From Selaginella moellendorffii (Eukaryota > Streptophyta > Lycopodiopsida > Selaginellales > Selaginellaceae), in the NCBI RefSeq assembly GCF_000143415.4, contig NW_003314281.1:1348407-1412406 (forward strand): 64,000 nucleotides of DNA, read 5' to 3'. The notes beneath the pieces are model-generated. The model was not told the DNA's origin. It did no database searches and worked only from the letters and a program-made list of their open reading frames with translations. A program made the translations under genes and the position numbers. Positions 21,604 to 33,898 of the stretch are shown one piece after another; within the stretch, counting starts at the first letter, position 1; every line of letters begins with the position of its first letter.

Positions 21604-22912
21604 TCATAAGAGTTTCAAGCTTCTCAATCTCTCCTCGTCCTCGGCGCTTAACTGCGGAGGAACGTACTCCCCGTGCAAATCCGCTACAATGTACTCCTGG
21701 AAAATCAATCAACCCATCGATCATCCTTCTATAAGATCACGAGAGATCAAACTCTACCTTGGTAAGCTCTCGCTTTGTCAGGATATGGTAATGCCGCTGC
21801 CAGATTCTTTGGATTGCCATGGTAGCAGCGAGGAGGCCGTAAGCCACCCCCAGGATCACGAACAGGATCACGAAGATCACCAAAAACGCACCGCAAGCTT
21901 CCATGGAAGCTGGGAAGCAATCCATGATGTAGCATCCTGAGCAGTAGCGACAGTCCGCTAGAAACGAATCGTGGTGGCTTGCCGACGAGCAGTGGACGAT
22001 GAGTCCACCGACTCCCACGATCACAAAGAAGACCACGACGCCTGTGGATAACAGCAAAGAGCATCGATGAAAAATCAAAGATGATGAAGCTCATGGTGAA
22101 TCGAAACTACCGAGTACCTAGGCAGTAGTAAAACGCTACCGGGTGCTGTGACAAGATCTTGTCCCAGCCAACGTTGAAAGATTTGCGAAACTGGCCGTCG
22201 GAGTCCATGAGATACGCAAGAGCTCCGAGGAAAGCAACCGTCTGGTATGAATCAAGAGAAAAAGTTTTAGCACGAAATGTGTGAGAGATCTTCTTCTTTC
22301 ACTCACAGATTGAACGGCTAGGAAAACGAGAAAAACGTCCCGCGCGACGAACAGCTTGAACTTTAGCTTTCTCCACGAGTAGTCCTCTGGGATCTCGGGA
22401 ACTAGATGGAACTGAGCTTTACAAGTCGTGCAATGCGAGAAAGCAAAGCCTTCCTGCGAAAAACAAAGAAAACCACTGTTTCATTCGGTGTTTTAGAAGA
22501 AAAAAATGTGCTAGGAAGAGTTCTTACCTTGACCGAGCGCCAGTGATCGAGGCATGATCGATGGACGAACTGTTGAGTCCCCTTGCACATACAAGGAGAG
22601 ATCAATTCATCGCCTGGAACGCATCAAGGGTAAAAAACCAAAGAAGAATTTTCTTACTTAGCACGGAAGAAAGATCGATTCTAGCAAAGACTTACCGGGC
22701 TCTCCAGAGTCGCACTCGAGGCAAATTCTACAGCTTGGCGCGCAGCCAAGCCCTTGCTCCTCGTCGTCGCTCAGGGATTTCGGTGCCGCCATCGCCTCCA
22801 GCACCGGCGGAGCTCGCAGTGGCTCTAGGATCTCATCGCTCCTGCTGCTGCTCACCGATTCCACGATCAGAGGCTCCAATTCCCTCTCCTTCCCCTCTTC
22901 CGTGCTCGCCAT
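21604..22912 (-). CDS. RING-variant (MARCH-like) membrane E3 ligase
   Basis: Predicted membrane-bound ubiquitin ligase. Exon 1 (22912 to about 22697) encodes an acidic N-terminus and the first zinc ligands CRICLECDSGEPG. The next exons give DELISPCMCKGTQQFVHRSC, LDHWRSVK and FSHCTTCKAQF, completing the C4HC3 RINGv set. Hydrophobic segments follow in RDVFLVFLAVQS, TVAFLGALAYLM, VVVFFVIVGVGGLIV and CGAFLVIFVILFVILGV, so three to four membrane passes. A Cys-rich loop (CRYCSGCYIMDC) lies between the last two. The C-terminus YIVADLHGEYVPPQLSAEDE matches a conserved plant group of RINGv proteins. At least five introns. The start is the first ATG; the stop is TGA at 21604-21606. Confidence 0.85.
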
Positions 22913-23024
22913 TCTCTCTCACTTTCACTGCCCGACCTAAGTAAAATAGCATATTCGGCAAGGTGCGAAAGTAGTCCTTTAAATTTGCCCTAAATTCCAC
23001 ATCTGTGTTCTAGGGCTCTTCGCG

Positions 23025-23406
23025 ATGGTGAGTGCGCGCGTTTCGATTGATCATAGCATTGATCTCTTTTGATTTCCAGGTGTGTATCGCGTGCTTGCTG
23101 CCGATCTTCCTTCTCCCTCTAGTCAACATTCTCCCTCGTCTCTTCGATTTCTTCATGGTATGCTCGATTTCTCGCGAGGAATTCTCGACGACTTCGTCTC
23201 CCATTCTGTGCTTCCAGGCCAAATTCTATCGCGTTTTTAGGCAGGATTATAAGCCGCCAGCTCGAGCGCCGGCGCAGTGCCCCATTCCATCGATGAGAAA
23301 GGTTTGATTCATTCGCCGGGAAGAAAAATTCGTGATCTCTCTGGATTTCCAGGAAGGAAGCAAAGAGGGAGAATCTCCGCCCGTGGACGATACAAAGAAA
23401 GAATAA
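23025..23406 (+). CDS. UPF0729-type microprotein (C18orf32-like)
   Basis: A 72-residue protein from four coding exons: 23025-23027, 23080-23157, 23218-23301, 23353-23406. The N-terminus VCIACLLPIFLLPLVNILPR is hydrophobic, followed by AKFYRVFRQDYKPPAR and a hydrophilic tail. This matches the UPF0729 family; the animal C18orf32 relative localises to the ER and lipid droplets, and function in plants is not established. The coding part of exon 1 is only the ATG. The donor GTGAGT follows it at once, and the downstream acceptors join in phase. The gene lies head-to-head with the RING-variant gene, 112 bases between start codons, so the two probably share a promoter. Confidence 0.85.
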
Positions 23407-23486
23407 TATAAACAGTGTAAAAGCCCTGTTTTAACATGATGGCCCTTCTTTTTCATCGTCTCGTCTATTAGGGCATAGCTGAAGCT

Positions 23487-25077
23487 ATGGGTATGGAGCT
23501 CGAGCAATGCGAGGAGCAAGGAGGAGCGCGCGTCGAGGATCTTCATCCCGAATCGAGGCCCAGCATTCTCTGCGTTGGCGCGGCGGGCGTGGGCAAGACG
23601 ACGATCGCGAATCGTGAGTAATCGCATGAGATTTCTAGTTCTTGTGTCCGATCTAAGCTCGGCGGCAATTCAGGGTTGAGGCGCGATCGCGAGGTAATTG
23701 ACGCATCGTCAGGAGCGATCACATGCTATGGGTACGCTGTTAGATCGCACTAGCGCCGAGATTTACATGATTTTTCTTCGCGTAAAAGCTGGAAAATCGA
23801 CACCAAGTACTACACTGCAAATGTAGGAATCTGGACGGCTCGGCTGGAGCAAGAACAAACTGACGAGGTTGTGAAGAGACTGGAATCTCTGAGTGGACAG
23901 TGCGAAGCGCTCGTCATGGTTTTTGATCTTAGCAACGTAAGCGCATTTCTTTTCTTCTCCGTCTTATCGAACTTGTATTGTGTTTATAGGATTCTTCGTT
24001 TGATCGACTAAAGAACTGGGCGTCCAGAGCAGACTTGACCGGGTTTGAGATACTCCTTTGCGTTGGAAACAAAGCCGACCGTTTGCCGCAACACTATGGC
24101 CACGTCGAGTACCGCCGGAGGCTACAAAGGCTTGGAGAGTCGTCCAGTGATCCTCATCCCGAGTTTCTGGATTTCGGGATACAAAGGAACGAAGGGAGCT
24201 CGTTGCTTGACGACGAAGAGGTCGAGCTCGCAGGACCAGCTCCCCCAGTTGACGAGAAGAAGCATAGCAGGATCGAGTGGTGCATCGAGAATGGCATCGA
24301 GTACATTGAGGCGTGTGCACTGGACGTTGCCTTTGACGACTGTAAGTACTGCTTCCTTCTATCGCTTTTCTAGCTTTACGCTTTTCCTTCTCAGGTTTGT
24401 CATTGGATGGAGATTTGCAAGGTGTGTCCCGCATTCGAGGAGCACTGTCGGCTCACATGTGGCCGGGGATGGTGATGAAGCCAACTCCCAGCAAAGCGAT
24501 CAGTGAAGCTCAAGCTTGCACACAAGGAGGTGAGAAAGAAATCTCCAAAATACCGTCACGAGCACGATCTTGTATTGGCGTAGATCCTTCGAGCGACGAG
24601 GAGTCCGACTTTACCATCGAGTACGAGCTTCTCTCGAGTGTATCAGACGACGAAGCCTTTGCCGCTGAGAGCGAAAGCCACCACCTCGAGGATCAAGCGA
24701 CCGATAGCAGTGTCCTTGAAGCAGCTTCAGTGACAGGACAAGAAGCTACTGCCGATGCGAGCGAAGAACTTGCTGGAGGAGCCAGCGGTGCTTCAGAAAC
24801 AACACTAGCTGGAGACGATGGTGGTGGAGTAGCTCACGGCGATGGAGAAGAAGAAGTCGGGCATAGCAATGGACACGAAGCTTCGCAAGTTCGAAGCTCC
24901 GGCAATGGCAGCGAAGCGTATAGAATGGACGAGTTTGAGCAGCTGATGCAGGAGATGGCGGGTATGCGAGAGAATCTCAGTATGATGCCGGACGCACAGC
25001 GGCGAGAGATCGCCTCCCAGATCGCGATGAGAATGGCGTCCATGTTTATGGACGACGACGACGACGACGACGAATGA
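23487..25077 (+). CDS. AAGAB/p34-like adaptin-binding protein
   Basis: Relative of alpha- and gamma-adaptin-binding protein p34, a cytosolic chaperone-like factor for clathrin adaptor assembly with a Rab-like fold. Exon 1 (23487-23613) encodes SILCVGAAGVGKTTIAN with a Walker A-like loop. Later exons give DREVIDASSGAITCYGWKID, VVKRLESLSGQCEALVMVFD, DRLKNWASRADLTGFEILLC and VGNKADRLP (NKAD resembles the G4 motif). Then come WCIENGIEYIEACALDVAFD and a long acidic Ser-rich stretch. The end is the family C-terminal helix EFEQLMQEMAGMRENL with a poly-Asp tail (MDDDDDDDE). It begins 80 bases after the UPF0729 stop. Complete as far as can be seen. Confidence 0.85.
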
Positions 25078-25089
25078 TCGATCATAATA

Positions 25090-25671
25090 GAAGAAGAAAC
25101 TTTACTCGAAACTTTAAGACTTCGAAATCAAAGCTAAAGTCCTTGCTTGGCACCACAAGATCTTCCACCCCTTCGGCGTTCCTCGGCAGCTTTTCCACGA
25201 TCCTGTGGATTTGCTCCTACTCAAACATGTTCTTCTCGTCTCGCACAAACTCGGCGAATGGAAACGTCCAGGGCGCCATGCTCCCCGGATTGATGCTCTT
25301 CATCGCCCTCAATCCAAGTTCATAGACGAGTTCGAGTGCTGCCACCATACCACTGCATGGCGCTCAAAGCCTCCGTCAGCGTCCACTCCGTAACTCTGGA
25401 GAGATGGATCGCCCACAAGATCATGCCCAGCATCCTCACGATCCTGTTCTCCATAACGATCTCCTAGTGCCGGAAGTTCTTGTCGGCCCCGCCGCGAACC
25501 ACCTGCATGAAGTTCCGATCCTCCCCGGCCAGAGGTCGTCCACCATGATGGTGCGCTCCAGATCCAAACCTTCGAGCAGGCATGCGAGTCCCTTCCTCTT
25601 GACGGACACGGGATCACTGACTTGTATCGAGTGTGTAGATCTCCCTGGTTCTCAAGCTTGGCTTTGATCAT
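25090..25671 (-). pseudogene. degenerate gene remnant, HAD/FCP-type phosphatase possible
   Basis: The minus strand reads KRKGLACLLEGLDLERTIMV then VDDLWPGEDRNFMQVVRG, a stop after KNFRH, VRMLGMILWAIHLSRV, and further on SINPGSMAPWTFPFAEFVRD. LERTIMVDDLWP recalls the fourth motif of NLI/FCP-type HAD phosphatases. That is a weak match and no catalytic DxDx(T/V) motif is visible. Stops and frame changes show it is broken. The identity is a guess. Confidence 0.3.
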
Positions 25672-25689
25672 CTTGGCCCTCTAGTAAGC

Positions 25690-26002
25690 ATTGGTGTTAT
25701 TTCTATGTCTTGATGGGCGATGAATCCAGCTTCAGATTCACGGAGCCGAGAACATTAAAGAAAGCTATGACGAAGGCGATGAAAGTAGCGGTGTAGAAAT
25801 CCAACTCTCAGTCCATGCTGATAGAGCTGACGAACTTCAAAGCTTTCTCACCAATGCATGCAGAGGAGGCATCACAATTCAACGAGCTACAACAATGAAA
25901 TCCATCTGACTTAAGGTTTAGAGCTAATTAAGAGCAAATAGGACTGATCATGGATCATATAAAATCAGACTCTCGTGATAGGTTTTCATTAAAGGGTTCA
26001 TG
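25690..26002. other. no gene seen
   Basis: Only short frames with no recognisable similarity. Confidence 0.4.
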
Positions 26003-27106
26003 ATGGAGATTGATAGGATCCTCATCTTTGTGGACCTGGCCACACTATCGAATTCATCAGCTCGCCATCTTTTCGCCAACTATGGTGCCGCAACGCTGGT
26101 GTCAAAGAGGCCCCCCTGATCATGACAAGCTCCATCCACAGCGAGGGATGCTACATCTTCGGAACTCCTTTGTCGTCGGGCCACAGGCGGGAGCTTCGAC
26201 TACGCCATGGTGACGTTGTGGCTTCCGCCGGCGGCCTTGTATGCATCCGAGGTATAGATTCTGATGTTCTCCACTTGGTGGTCGGCAATCCACTCACCCA
26301 AGAGTGGACGGAAGTACCTGCGCTGCAGTGGAAGGGCAAAGAAGAGACAGGTATTATTGACTTCGCGATGCTGGCTGATGGCGATGTTCAAGGTGGGCAT
26401 CCAGCACTCGGAAGCCACTACAGGCCACTCGTGCTACGTCTACAACTCGGCCACCGGCGCATGGTCAGCACTGGGCATGCTGTGCTTGACACAAGCGCAC
26501 GTACAAGCGAGGGCTCAGTGGCTCAAGACCAGAGCGCTAACATTCCCAGACATGGACGCCTTATACTACGACCTCACCACCTTGGGCATGTATGACATTC
26601 GTCACTGCGAGTGGAGCATCGGGAGTGTGGTGCGCAGCCTCAGGTTCACAACAGGCCTCGAAGGTGTCAAGCATACGTGCTGCGTTTTGCCGCGGTCAGG
26701 CGTGTGCACATCGAGGCTATGGGAGTGGGATGGGCAGCGATACTTTGCAAGCGGGTGGGTGTATGCAGGAAGTGTCAAAGACGTGTGTTGTGGAGTGGAT
26801 GGATTTGGTATCTGGAGAGTTGACGAGGATGGCAGCTTGGTTACTGTCTCTGCAGTGACTGTGGCCATTTGTAGTCAATATCCTCGGCTCAAGGTACAAT
26901 TGTTAGAAGTGGTAACGAGTGCAGATGCCAACCTTGTATGCTTCTCGGAGAGATGTCCAGCAATGTCGTCAGTTGTTGTTGTATATGACTTGCACACAAG
27001 TAGTTGGAGTCGGTTGGCTGCGCTGGATCATTATAGTGAAGCAGTGGTGTATCAACCATCTCTGAGGCCTGTGAGGAACCCGTGGCAAAATCAAGTATCT
27101 GGGTAA
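26003..27106 (+). pseudogene. F-box/kelch-type gene with frameshifts
   Basis: An N-terminal frame gives DRILIFVDLATLSNSSAR, resembling an F-box core. After a shift near 26095 another frame carries IHSEGCYIFGTPLSSG, GDVVASAGGLVCIRG and NPLTQEWTEVPALQ. Near 26390 it moves to a third frame with SCYVYNSATGAWSALGML and continues to 27106 (YDLHTSSWSRLAALDHYSEA). The repeated pattern of hydrophobic strand, N/D-x-x-T-x-x-W is that of plant F-box proteins with kelch or FBA propellers, substrate receptors of SCF ligases. Two frame changes with no good intron to bridge them suggest a recent pseudogene. A sequencing or assembly error is the alternative, since the last 280 codons are open. Confidence 0.65.
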
Positions 27107-29417
27107 TTCTACAATCCTCTGCACTTCACATCACTTTTTAGTTTATTATTACATGTTTTAAAGCCCAACTAGAACCATTCATTTCAATTTTAACATTGTA
27201 AAAAGCACAAGGTCAGGATATGTCTTTTCCACGATTTGAAGCTTTCTTTGAGGCCTCCAACGTTTTAGGTACTCATGCATTCTCCAGGCTAGCTAGCGAT
27301 CTTACAACTTCCATACATGCAGAATTTACATGCACAAAGGTTAACGTGTTTCATTCAATGGTAACATTATATGAGGTTGTGACTTTGAAAGTTTGGAGAA
27401 AAGATGCAGAAAAAAAAGCCAAGCACTTGATGTACTGTGTTGATTTTGCTTCTTTTATTATTCTATACTACTTGTGATGGCTTGATTGTTTTGAATTTTG
27501 ATTTGATCAACAAGCAAAACTACCAAAGTGATTTCATTTGAAATTGAAAATATCACCACATCTAGATTTCTCAAATTGGCGAGTATGACTCTTGGAGCAA
27601 GATTTCAACAACTCATAAAACACTTTCATTTTTGCATTTATGCTGCACTGCTAGACCATAAACAACATATAGATAGATAAATAGAACATTATTATTTTTT
27701 CCTTTCACTTCTCTTTTTCAGTTTAAAGATAATGCTTATAAAACCTCTATTGCCTCTGGCTGCTCCTCCTGAGAATCCTTCTCAAACACAAAATCTTCAT
27801 TGTCCACATTCTGGAGAATTTAACTCATTTCATTGTTACTCATTTGAATTTCTGCCAAGTCCTCCTTGTTCTAGCTGCTCCAAAACTTCCTCAAATATGA
27901 GATCTAGCATCTCCTCATCATCCATAGCCTTCAGATTTGACAACAGAATTTCAATTATCTCTTTGTCATTCACTGGTATTTCTGCCATTTTAAAGATCAT
28001 AATAGGGGTGTGTTCCTTTTTGTGTGCGACTTCATTCTCCTCAAGCAATGCTATGATATTAAACCATTGATATAGAGATCTTCCACATCCTACACGTGAA
28101 TCACTGCCCCAGCTCTATTGGTCTATTGACCATTCTGTTTCGCTTCACTACAAAATGAAGTGAAACCCTTTACTCATGTAATCTTCAAGTGGAGCATGTT
28201 TGAGCTTCTTGTCCTAATATGCTATGTCTTCCTGAGTGGTTTAATCTTGGTTGCTTCATATACATGAGTTTTGTTTTTCCACTATAGGTGAATTTTTTCT
28301 TGCATTAACTACAATAGTACCTTGGTTAGCTGATGTTGTCATTATTGAAGTAATTGAAATTGCCACATTCACTATGATTGCACTTTGTATAAATCAGGTG
28401 TTGCTCTTTTAGGTATGTTGTCAACTTCCACACTTCCAAACTGGAGGCCACTCTGTCAGGAGGAAGAGCCAAACAATGGGTACTTCTAATGAAGATAGAG
28501 CTCTTTGTACACCTTTGGCATGTGTTTAAAGCTAACTTTGGGTAAAGGGAGTTTTATTAAACATCAGTTAATTTCTACCTTTATATCTATTATATTCCTA
28601 GAATTTTAATGTTGCTGAGTGAAGTCATTGGGTAATTTTGGAGAAGATGGAACTCCTCGTACACCTTGCTGTTTTTCTTTGGCTCAATGCTTTGAGTGAA
28701 AACACTAGTTTTAGAAACATAAAGGTCCTTTAGCTTTCTAAAATGCTGTTGTTGGAGTCCACAAACATTAAAAGATCAAAATTTGATCTTAACTTCTTTG
28801 GAATATGCAAACACATCCAAATATTTTTTGAAGAAAGCTCTGTAATACCACTTCATAATCTGTTTTATGTATTTTATATCAATGGAACGTTAAGAATTTG
28901 GAATGTTTCTGAGGTGAGAAAGTAGTTACTCTCTTCCAGTTCAATAAGTACTCGAGAAGATAGAGGTTCTTGTTGAGTTGTGCTATTTGTAACTAATACA
29001 CTGGCTTTTCTTTTGTTTTTGCTAGAAGACAAGAGCTAGAAGGCCAGAGTTTCCCAACGTATGCTACAGTCACTACTCGTTCTACTTGGGAAGAGTATCA
29101 CCCAAAGTCAAACAAGATATCCATTATAACTCTCACTGAAACCCAAGGATGGATATGTATATATATATATATGATGAAAAGGTAAAATCCTTTTCACAAG
29201 ATCTTTAGACTTCACAATAGTTACTCTTGAGAGCTGAACTCAGTAATCGATTGGTGACAGAAGAGATTAATCATGGACAACTTGCCAGAGACGATGATCG
29301 TGTTGTAGTACGATAGCACGGGCTCTATGTTTATACAACATAATAGAGACACCGTTTCCTGATTGATCTTGGTTAGAAGGCCAACGAGAAAGAAATGATA
29401 GAACTTTAGCTTACCTT
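27107..29417. other. AT-rich repeat DNA, no gene seen
   Basis: The longest frames (27732-28070 plus, 27836-28048 minus) are low-complexity Ser/Leu or Glu-rich readings without family features. A short TA run lies at 29159-29172. Probably transposon debris. The last 200 bases may contain the 3' UTR of the U-box gene. Confidence 0.5.
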
Positions 29418-32400
29418 TTAAAAATAGCTGGAGACCTCCTGGATCATTGACAACTGCGCCAGAACTTTGCCAGCTTTCTTCTTCACAGTGACCGATCCGT
29501 GCTGTGCCAGTTCCACCAGAGGGAGCTTTGCTCGCCCGCAATAAGTTTCTCTCATATTCTTTAGTTTGAAGAGGCACGCCAGGAGATCGACCGTGCGCTC
29601 CTTGGCCGTGGCTGTCCCGTGAGCGAGCAAGCCCAGTGATTTGAGGATTGCGTTTGCTTCGTGAAGAAACCAGGCCCCGCCTTCTCTAGTTTCTTCGCTG
29701 GAGACGAAAGTGAAGAAAGCCTCTACTGCTGCTTCGGCGGCAACGCTGCTTGGCTCGTCCAGTAGAGCAACCAGACCCGGAACCGCCTTGGCTTCCACGA
29801 TGCAAAACGTGGTCTTGACGCTGCATACTCCTGTGTGGACCCTGCAAATCGTTGGCACTGTCGGCCGGAAACAAAGCCATCCTGTGCTCGTTGGCGGATG
29901 GCACAAGTCTAGCGTGGTCACGGAGAAGTTCCTCAGGGCTCGGGCTGCTCTTGCCTTCCCTGTTGTGGTTCCCGAGTTGAGGATCGTCACCAGGATTGAA
30001 TGGATCCCCGAGTCCACCAAAGTCCTTTGGAGCTCTACGTTAGTTGGCTCCGTAAACCTCTCGAGCGCAGCGAGAGCACTCTCAGTGACTTTGGAGCTGT
30101 TGCCTTTCACCTGGGCCAGCACCGTGGTCACAGCTCCAGCCTCCATCAGTGTCTCCATGGTTTGCTTGTTGCTCGGGAAGCTCGCCAGTACCATTAAAAG
30201 ATCTGATCGGATGTCTGCGGAAGAACAGTTGCCGATCAAGTTAACGAAGTGTTCCAGCTTCTTCTCGGTGTACAGGCAGTCGAAAATGTCCCCTCCAGCT
30301 CCTTCCGACATGGAGCGAAGCAGGAACACAGCCGAGTCACGGACTTCTCTCTCGGCTCCATCGAGCAGCCCAACCAGAAAAGCTACTCCTTGCTGTTCCT
30401 TTATCACTTCCTGTACCAGTTCCCCGTCTTTTGATTGTGCCAGTCCATGAAGTACCAGGAGAATAGGTGCCCGAAGAATCAAGCCCTGCGAGGAGCTTTC
30501 CATGAGACCGATGAGCGTTTCGACGGCCTGTTTTACGTTCACTGCGTGCCCATCCTGGTCAGTGAGAGATGCGTCCGTATTTCCTTGCGCTATATTCTTG
30601 AGAGTTATTGCTGCAGCTTCTTTGCAAGTCTGAGGGAGCCTGGGAGACGTCAGATTGTCCATGAGAACGGGAAATGCACCTGCTTGTGCCATGCTTCGTT
30701 GGTTCTGAGAGTTTGACGACAGATTCCTCAACGCCTCCAACGCAGCAGCTTTTGCTTCGAGTTTAGCGCTTATCATCATCTGGAAGAGAGGACCGATGAC
30801 TCCTTTCTCTCCAAGCATGAGCTTGTTTTGATCCGACAGAGACTGGAGGTTCCCAAGGGCTCGAGCCATAGCCCACTTCGATTCCTCACTACCTGTACAA
30901 GACACTGGCAAGGTTAGGAAACCAAAACGAGGAAAAGAAATGACGTGCCTTCATGTAAGGACGATATCAGTGGATCCAAGTAGCTCATGGATGCCAGTTG
31001 CACAATGTTCTCATCGCTGCTGCAAAGCTTCTCAAGGACACGTTTCGCTGTCGGCTCGTTCTCATTGTGGCGCATCACGAGAGATAAGAGGGCCCTCTTT
31101 TCTTGGCAGAGCTTCTCGCAAGCAGATCTTTCATCCCCTTGCAGAAGCTCCAGCAATACCGACAGCGCCAGCTTGCTTAGCGTACTCTTCCCGACGCATC
31201 GAACAACTTGTTCTAGTCCGCCAACCTGGACAACTTCATCCTGGAGTAGAAAAAGCGCAAGCATAACTTATACATGAAGTAGAAAGAAAGAAGAGACGAA
31301 GATACGTACTCTGTTTCTAAAATTGTTGTGCACGAGAATCCGCAGAGCTGTGAGAGCTCTCCTATTGACCTCCTTGTCACGCAGCTTCATCACCTCAATG
31401 ATCTCCGGAATAACATTCTCTGCGGCGATCCACTCCGTGTTCGTGTTGCTCTCCTCGCACAGCTTGCACAAATCATCCAGAGCATCCTGCGCCAGTGCAA
31501 CGTCCCTCTTTTGCAGAAAATGCTTCGCTCGACGAATCCGTATGCAGTAGTTCTGATCCGTCCACTCCTGGATAGCCTTCCTCAGCGAAGTGTTGGGCCT
31601 CAGCGTGAAATCCGTAAGTTCCATATGAGTGAAAGGGTCCGACGTGTGGCCGCTCGCAAACCACCTTTCGATCTCACTTCGCTCGTAAGTCCGGTTGCTC
31701 GAAGCAGTCACTGGATCGATCATAACCTCACGCGCGAGCGGACAGATGAAGGAGCTCAGTGGATCAACCGGCTCAGTGATTCCAATGTGCTCGGACGCCT
31801 CCTTGTACCGCTGTCTTAGAACATCTGACGTGTAGGCAGCGTCGGCCTTGGACAGAAGATCGATCACTTGCTCCATGAAAGCCTGCTCCTGCATTTGCTT
31901 TCGCTCAGCCAGCAGCTCCTTCTCTCTTTTAAAGCTCGAGAGCTCCTTGTTGATCTCGGATGGCTCCACTGGAACCCCCACGGCCATGGCGATGGCGACG
32001 ATAAGATCGTTGGCGAAGCCCTGGTCCGTCCTGTGATCCCGGATCCCCTCCTCGAGCTTGCTGAGTATCTGTAGCTTTGTCTCGGACGCCTGGAACTCAG
32101 CGCTCAAGAACTGGTTCTTGACTCTCAAGAGGTTGTCCCGGATATCAAGCGAGAGCTCCGTCCCGGCCAGGGACAAGAGCTCCAGATCCTTGCCGATATC
32201 GCGAGTCACCACCTGTGCGTCCTTGACGATGGAGCGGCAATGAAGCAGCAAGTAGAACTTGGACTTGTCCGTGCAATCGCTTATCAGCGTGTGCGCTCGA
32301 TCCAGGTCGGTCTTGAGCGACTGGAGCGCCTGGTTGGCTGCCGTGAGATCCTTGAAGCAGCGCTCCTTGAGCTCCGCGAGCACGGGCTCGATGTCGTGGA

Positions 32401-32572
32401 GGTAGCGCGAAAGCTTCTGGAAGCTCTCCTTCTCCACCAGGACATCCTTGGCGGCGATGGCAATCTCCAGCACCTGTGTGGTGATGAGCGTCAAGAGCGT
32501 GCTGATGGGGATGACCTCGATTCCAATCATCGTGGCGCTGCTCCTCGCATTGACTAGAAATCCAAGCCCCAA
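29418..32572 (-). CDS. U-box/ARM-repeat E3 ubiquitin ligase (PUB43/44-like)
   Basis: Three exons (31310-32572, 30949-31240, 29418-30892) encode about 1009 residues. The N-terminus is helical (LTTQVLEIAIAAKDVLVEKE). A U-box in the second quarter reads SSFICPLAREVMIDPV, then SNRTYERSEIERWFASG and SDPFTHMELTDFTLRPN. ARM-type helical repeats fill the rest (ALEALRNLSSNSQNQRSMAQ, ARAARALRNFS, KKKAGKVLAQLS). This layout matches the plant PUB42/43/44 group, E3 ligases acting in senescence and stress signalling. The first Met adds 14 residues before a second Met (32530); the second gives the usual MIGIEV-like start and may be the real one. Intron 2 begins GC (AAG|GCACGT), a GC-AG intron. No disabling change was seen. 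Confidence 0.9.
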
Positions 32573-32723
32573 TTACCCCGATCCCCGTTGCGATGCGTGA
32601 CGCTTCCAAGATCGAAATCTCTTCCTCTCCCGAGCCGCAGCTAGCAGATGATCGCGCGAGATAGCGATAAAACCCTAGCCCACGCAAAAATGCCGCGGTT
32701 TTTTTCCTAGGGTTCTTGGCGCG

Positions 32724-33740
32724 ATGGGGCTCCGGCTTGATCTCCCTTACCTCGTCTCCAAGAAGGGCCACGTCCTGTCGCCGCGGCCGATTGGAGTGAA
32801 GAAGCTCAAAATCCCCAAGCGCGTCTTCTTCATGCTCGGCTATCCGGTATGTGGATCGATCGCATTGTCGATCGACTGGCTAAATCACTGCTCCAGGGCA
32901 CGGGCAAGTCTACCGCGATCGCGTCTATCCTTGAGAAGCTCAGGAAGAATCACCCCAGGCTGCGAGTCCAGGGCTTCTACCAGAGTAGGAACTATTTGTC
33001 TGGCGCTTTATAAATGCTGTAGCTCTGACCGTGCGTTCTTTTGTCCTGGAAGAACCATTGCTTCGCAGGGGCGAGAGCATTGGCGTGGAATCGGTCTCGG
33101 TGAATGGCCCCAGCAAGATCTTCACGTCAACATATCCCATTCCGTGTGAGAGGATTTTCATTCTCTTTTTTGACATGGAAACGCGTTTTTTGTTCATTCT
33201 TTTTCTTACTTAGGGGGTCCGCCACACGGACTCCGCCATTTCTGGGAAAGCATAGGATCGACATTGGAGCTTTCGAATCCATCGCTTTACCGGAGTTAAA
33301 AGTATGTTTACTGAATCGAGCGCGATTGAGCAAAGTTTGATTTTTTTTTTCTTGTGTCTTGTGTGTGTGTGTGCAGCTACACTACGAGACCGAGCTCTTT
33401 GTCGTGGACGAAGTGGGAGTGAAGGAACTAATGTCTCCAAAGTTTTATCCTTTGCTCCAAGACGTGCTCAACTCCGAGGTTCCGATACTGGGAACTTTGC
33501 AACGGAATTGCTACTGGGAGGACAGGATCAAACAAGGTTCTGCGTTGTCAAATCAAATTCCGGTTCCTAAAAGTGAAACTTTTGGCAGTGGAGGAGATCA
33601 AGAAACGCAAAGACACGCTGATCTACAAAATCTACAAGAAGACCACGAACCACACAGCAAAGCTGGTGTACCAAAGGCTCAACCAGTTTTTCCTCTACAG
33701 GAAAGAGGAAGGCCGAGATCACATCCGGAGAAGTCACTGA
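32724..33740 (+). CDS. THEP1-type nucleoside-triphosphatase
   Basis: Six exons (32724-32846, 32897-32984, 33053-33143, 33214-33301, 33377-33536, 33589-33740) join in phase to about 233 residues. Walker A is MLGYPGTGKSTAIASILEKL, split by intron 1. Then RLRVQGFYQ, RRGESIGVESVSVNG, GKHRIDIGAFESIALPELK, the Walker B region ETELFVVDEVGVKELMS, VPILGTL and EEIKKRKDTLIYKI. The order is that of THEP1 (cancer-related nucleoside-triphosphatase, NTPCR), which hydrolyses NTPs slowly. Its role in plants is unknown. The N-terminus is about 35 residues longer than in bacterial members and basic. The starts of this gene and the U-box gene are about 150 bases apart and divergent. Confidence 0.85.
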
Positions 33741-33898
33741 TCGTGTTCATAATCAAATGGTACATTTTTCTCCTTCTTTCTATCCTTTGATTGATCCCGT
33801 GCTGCGATAGATCACATCAACGCGATAGTTTTGCTTGTCTCGTCAGAAGGTACACTTGTTCTTCCCGATTGTTCTTGTTTTTAACTTCGAAACTTCAG

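Noticed and set aside
24834-25085. Poly-Ser minus-strand frame
   Set aside because: Antisense of the poly-Asp tail of the AAGAB-like gene.
29710-30450. 246-codon plus-strand frame
   Set aside because: Antisense to the ARM-repeat exon of the U-box gene; low-complexity Ser/Val reading.
31268-32771. Minus-strand 208-codon frame overlapping the 5' end of the U-box gene
   Set aside because: Out-of-frame shadow of exon 1 with an Arg/His-rich reading.
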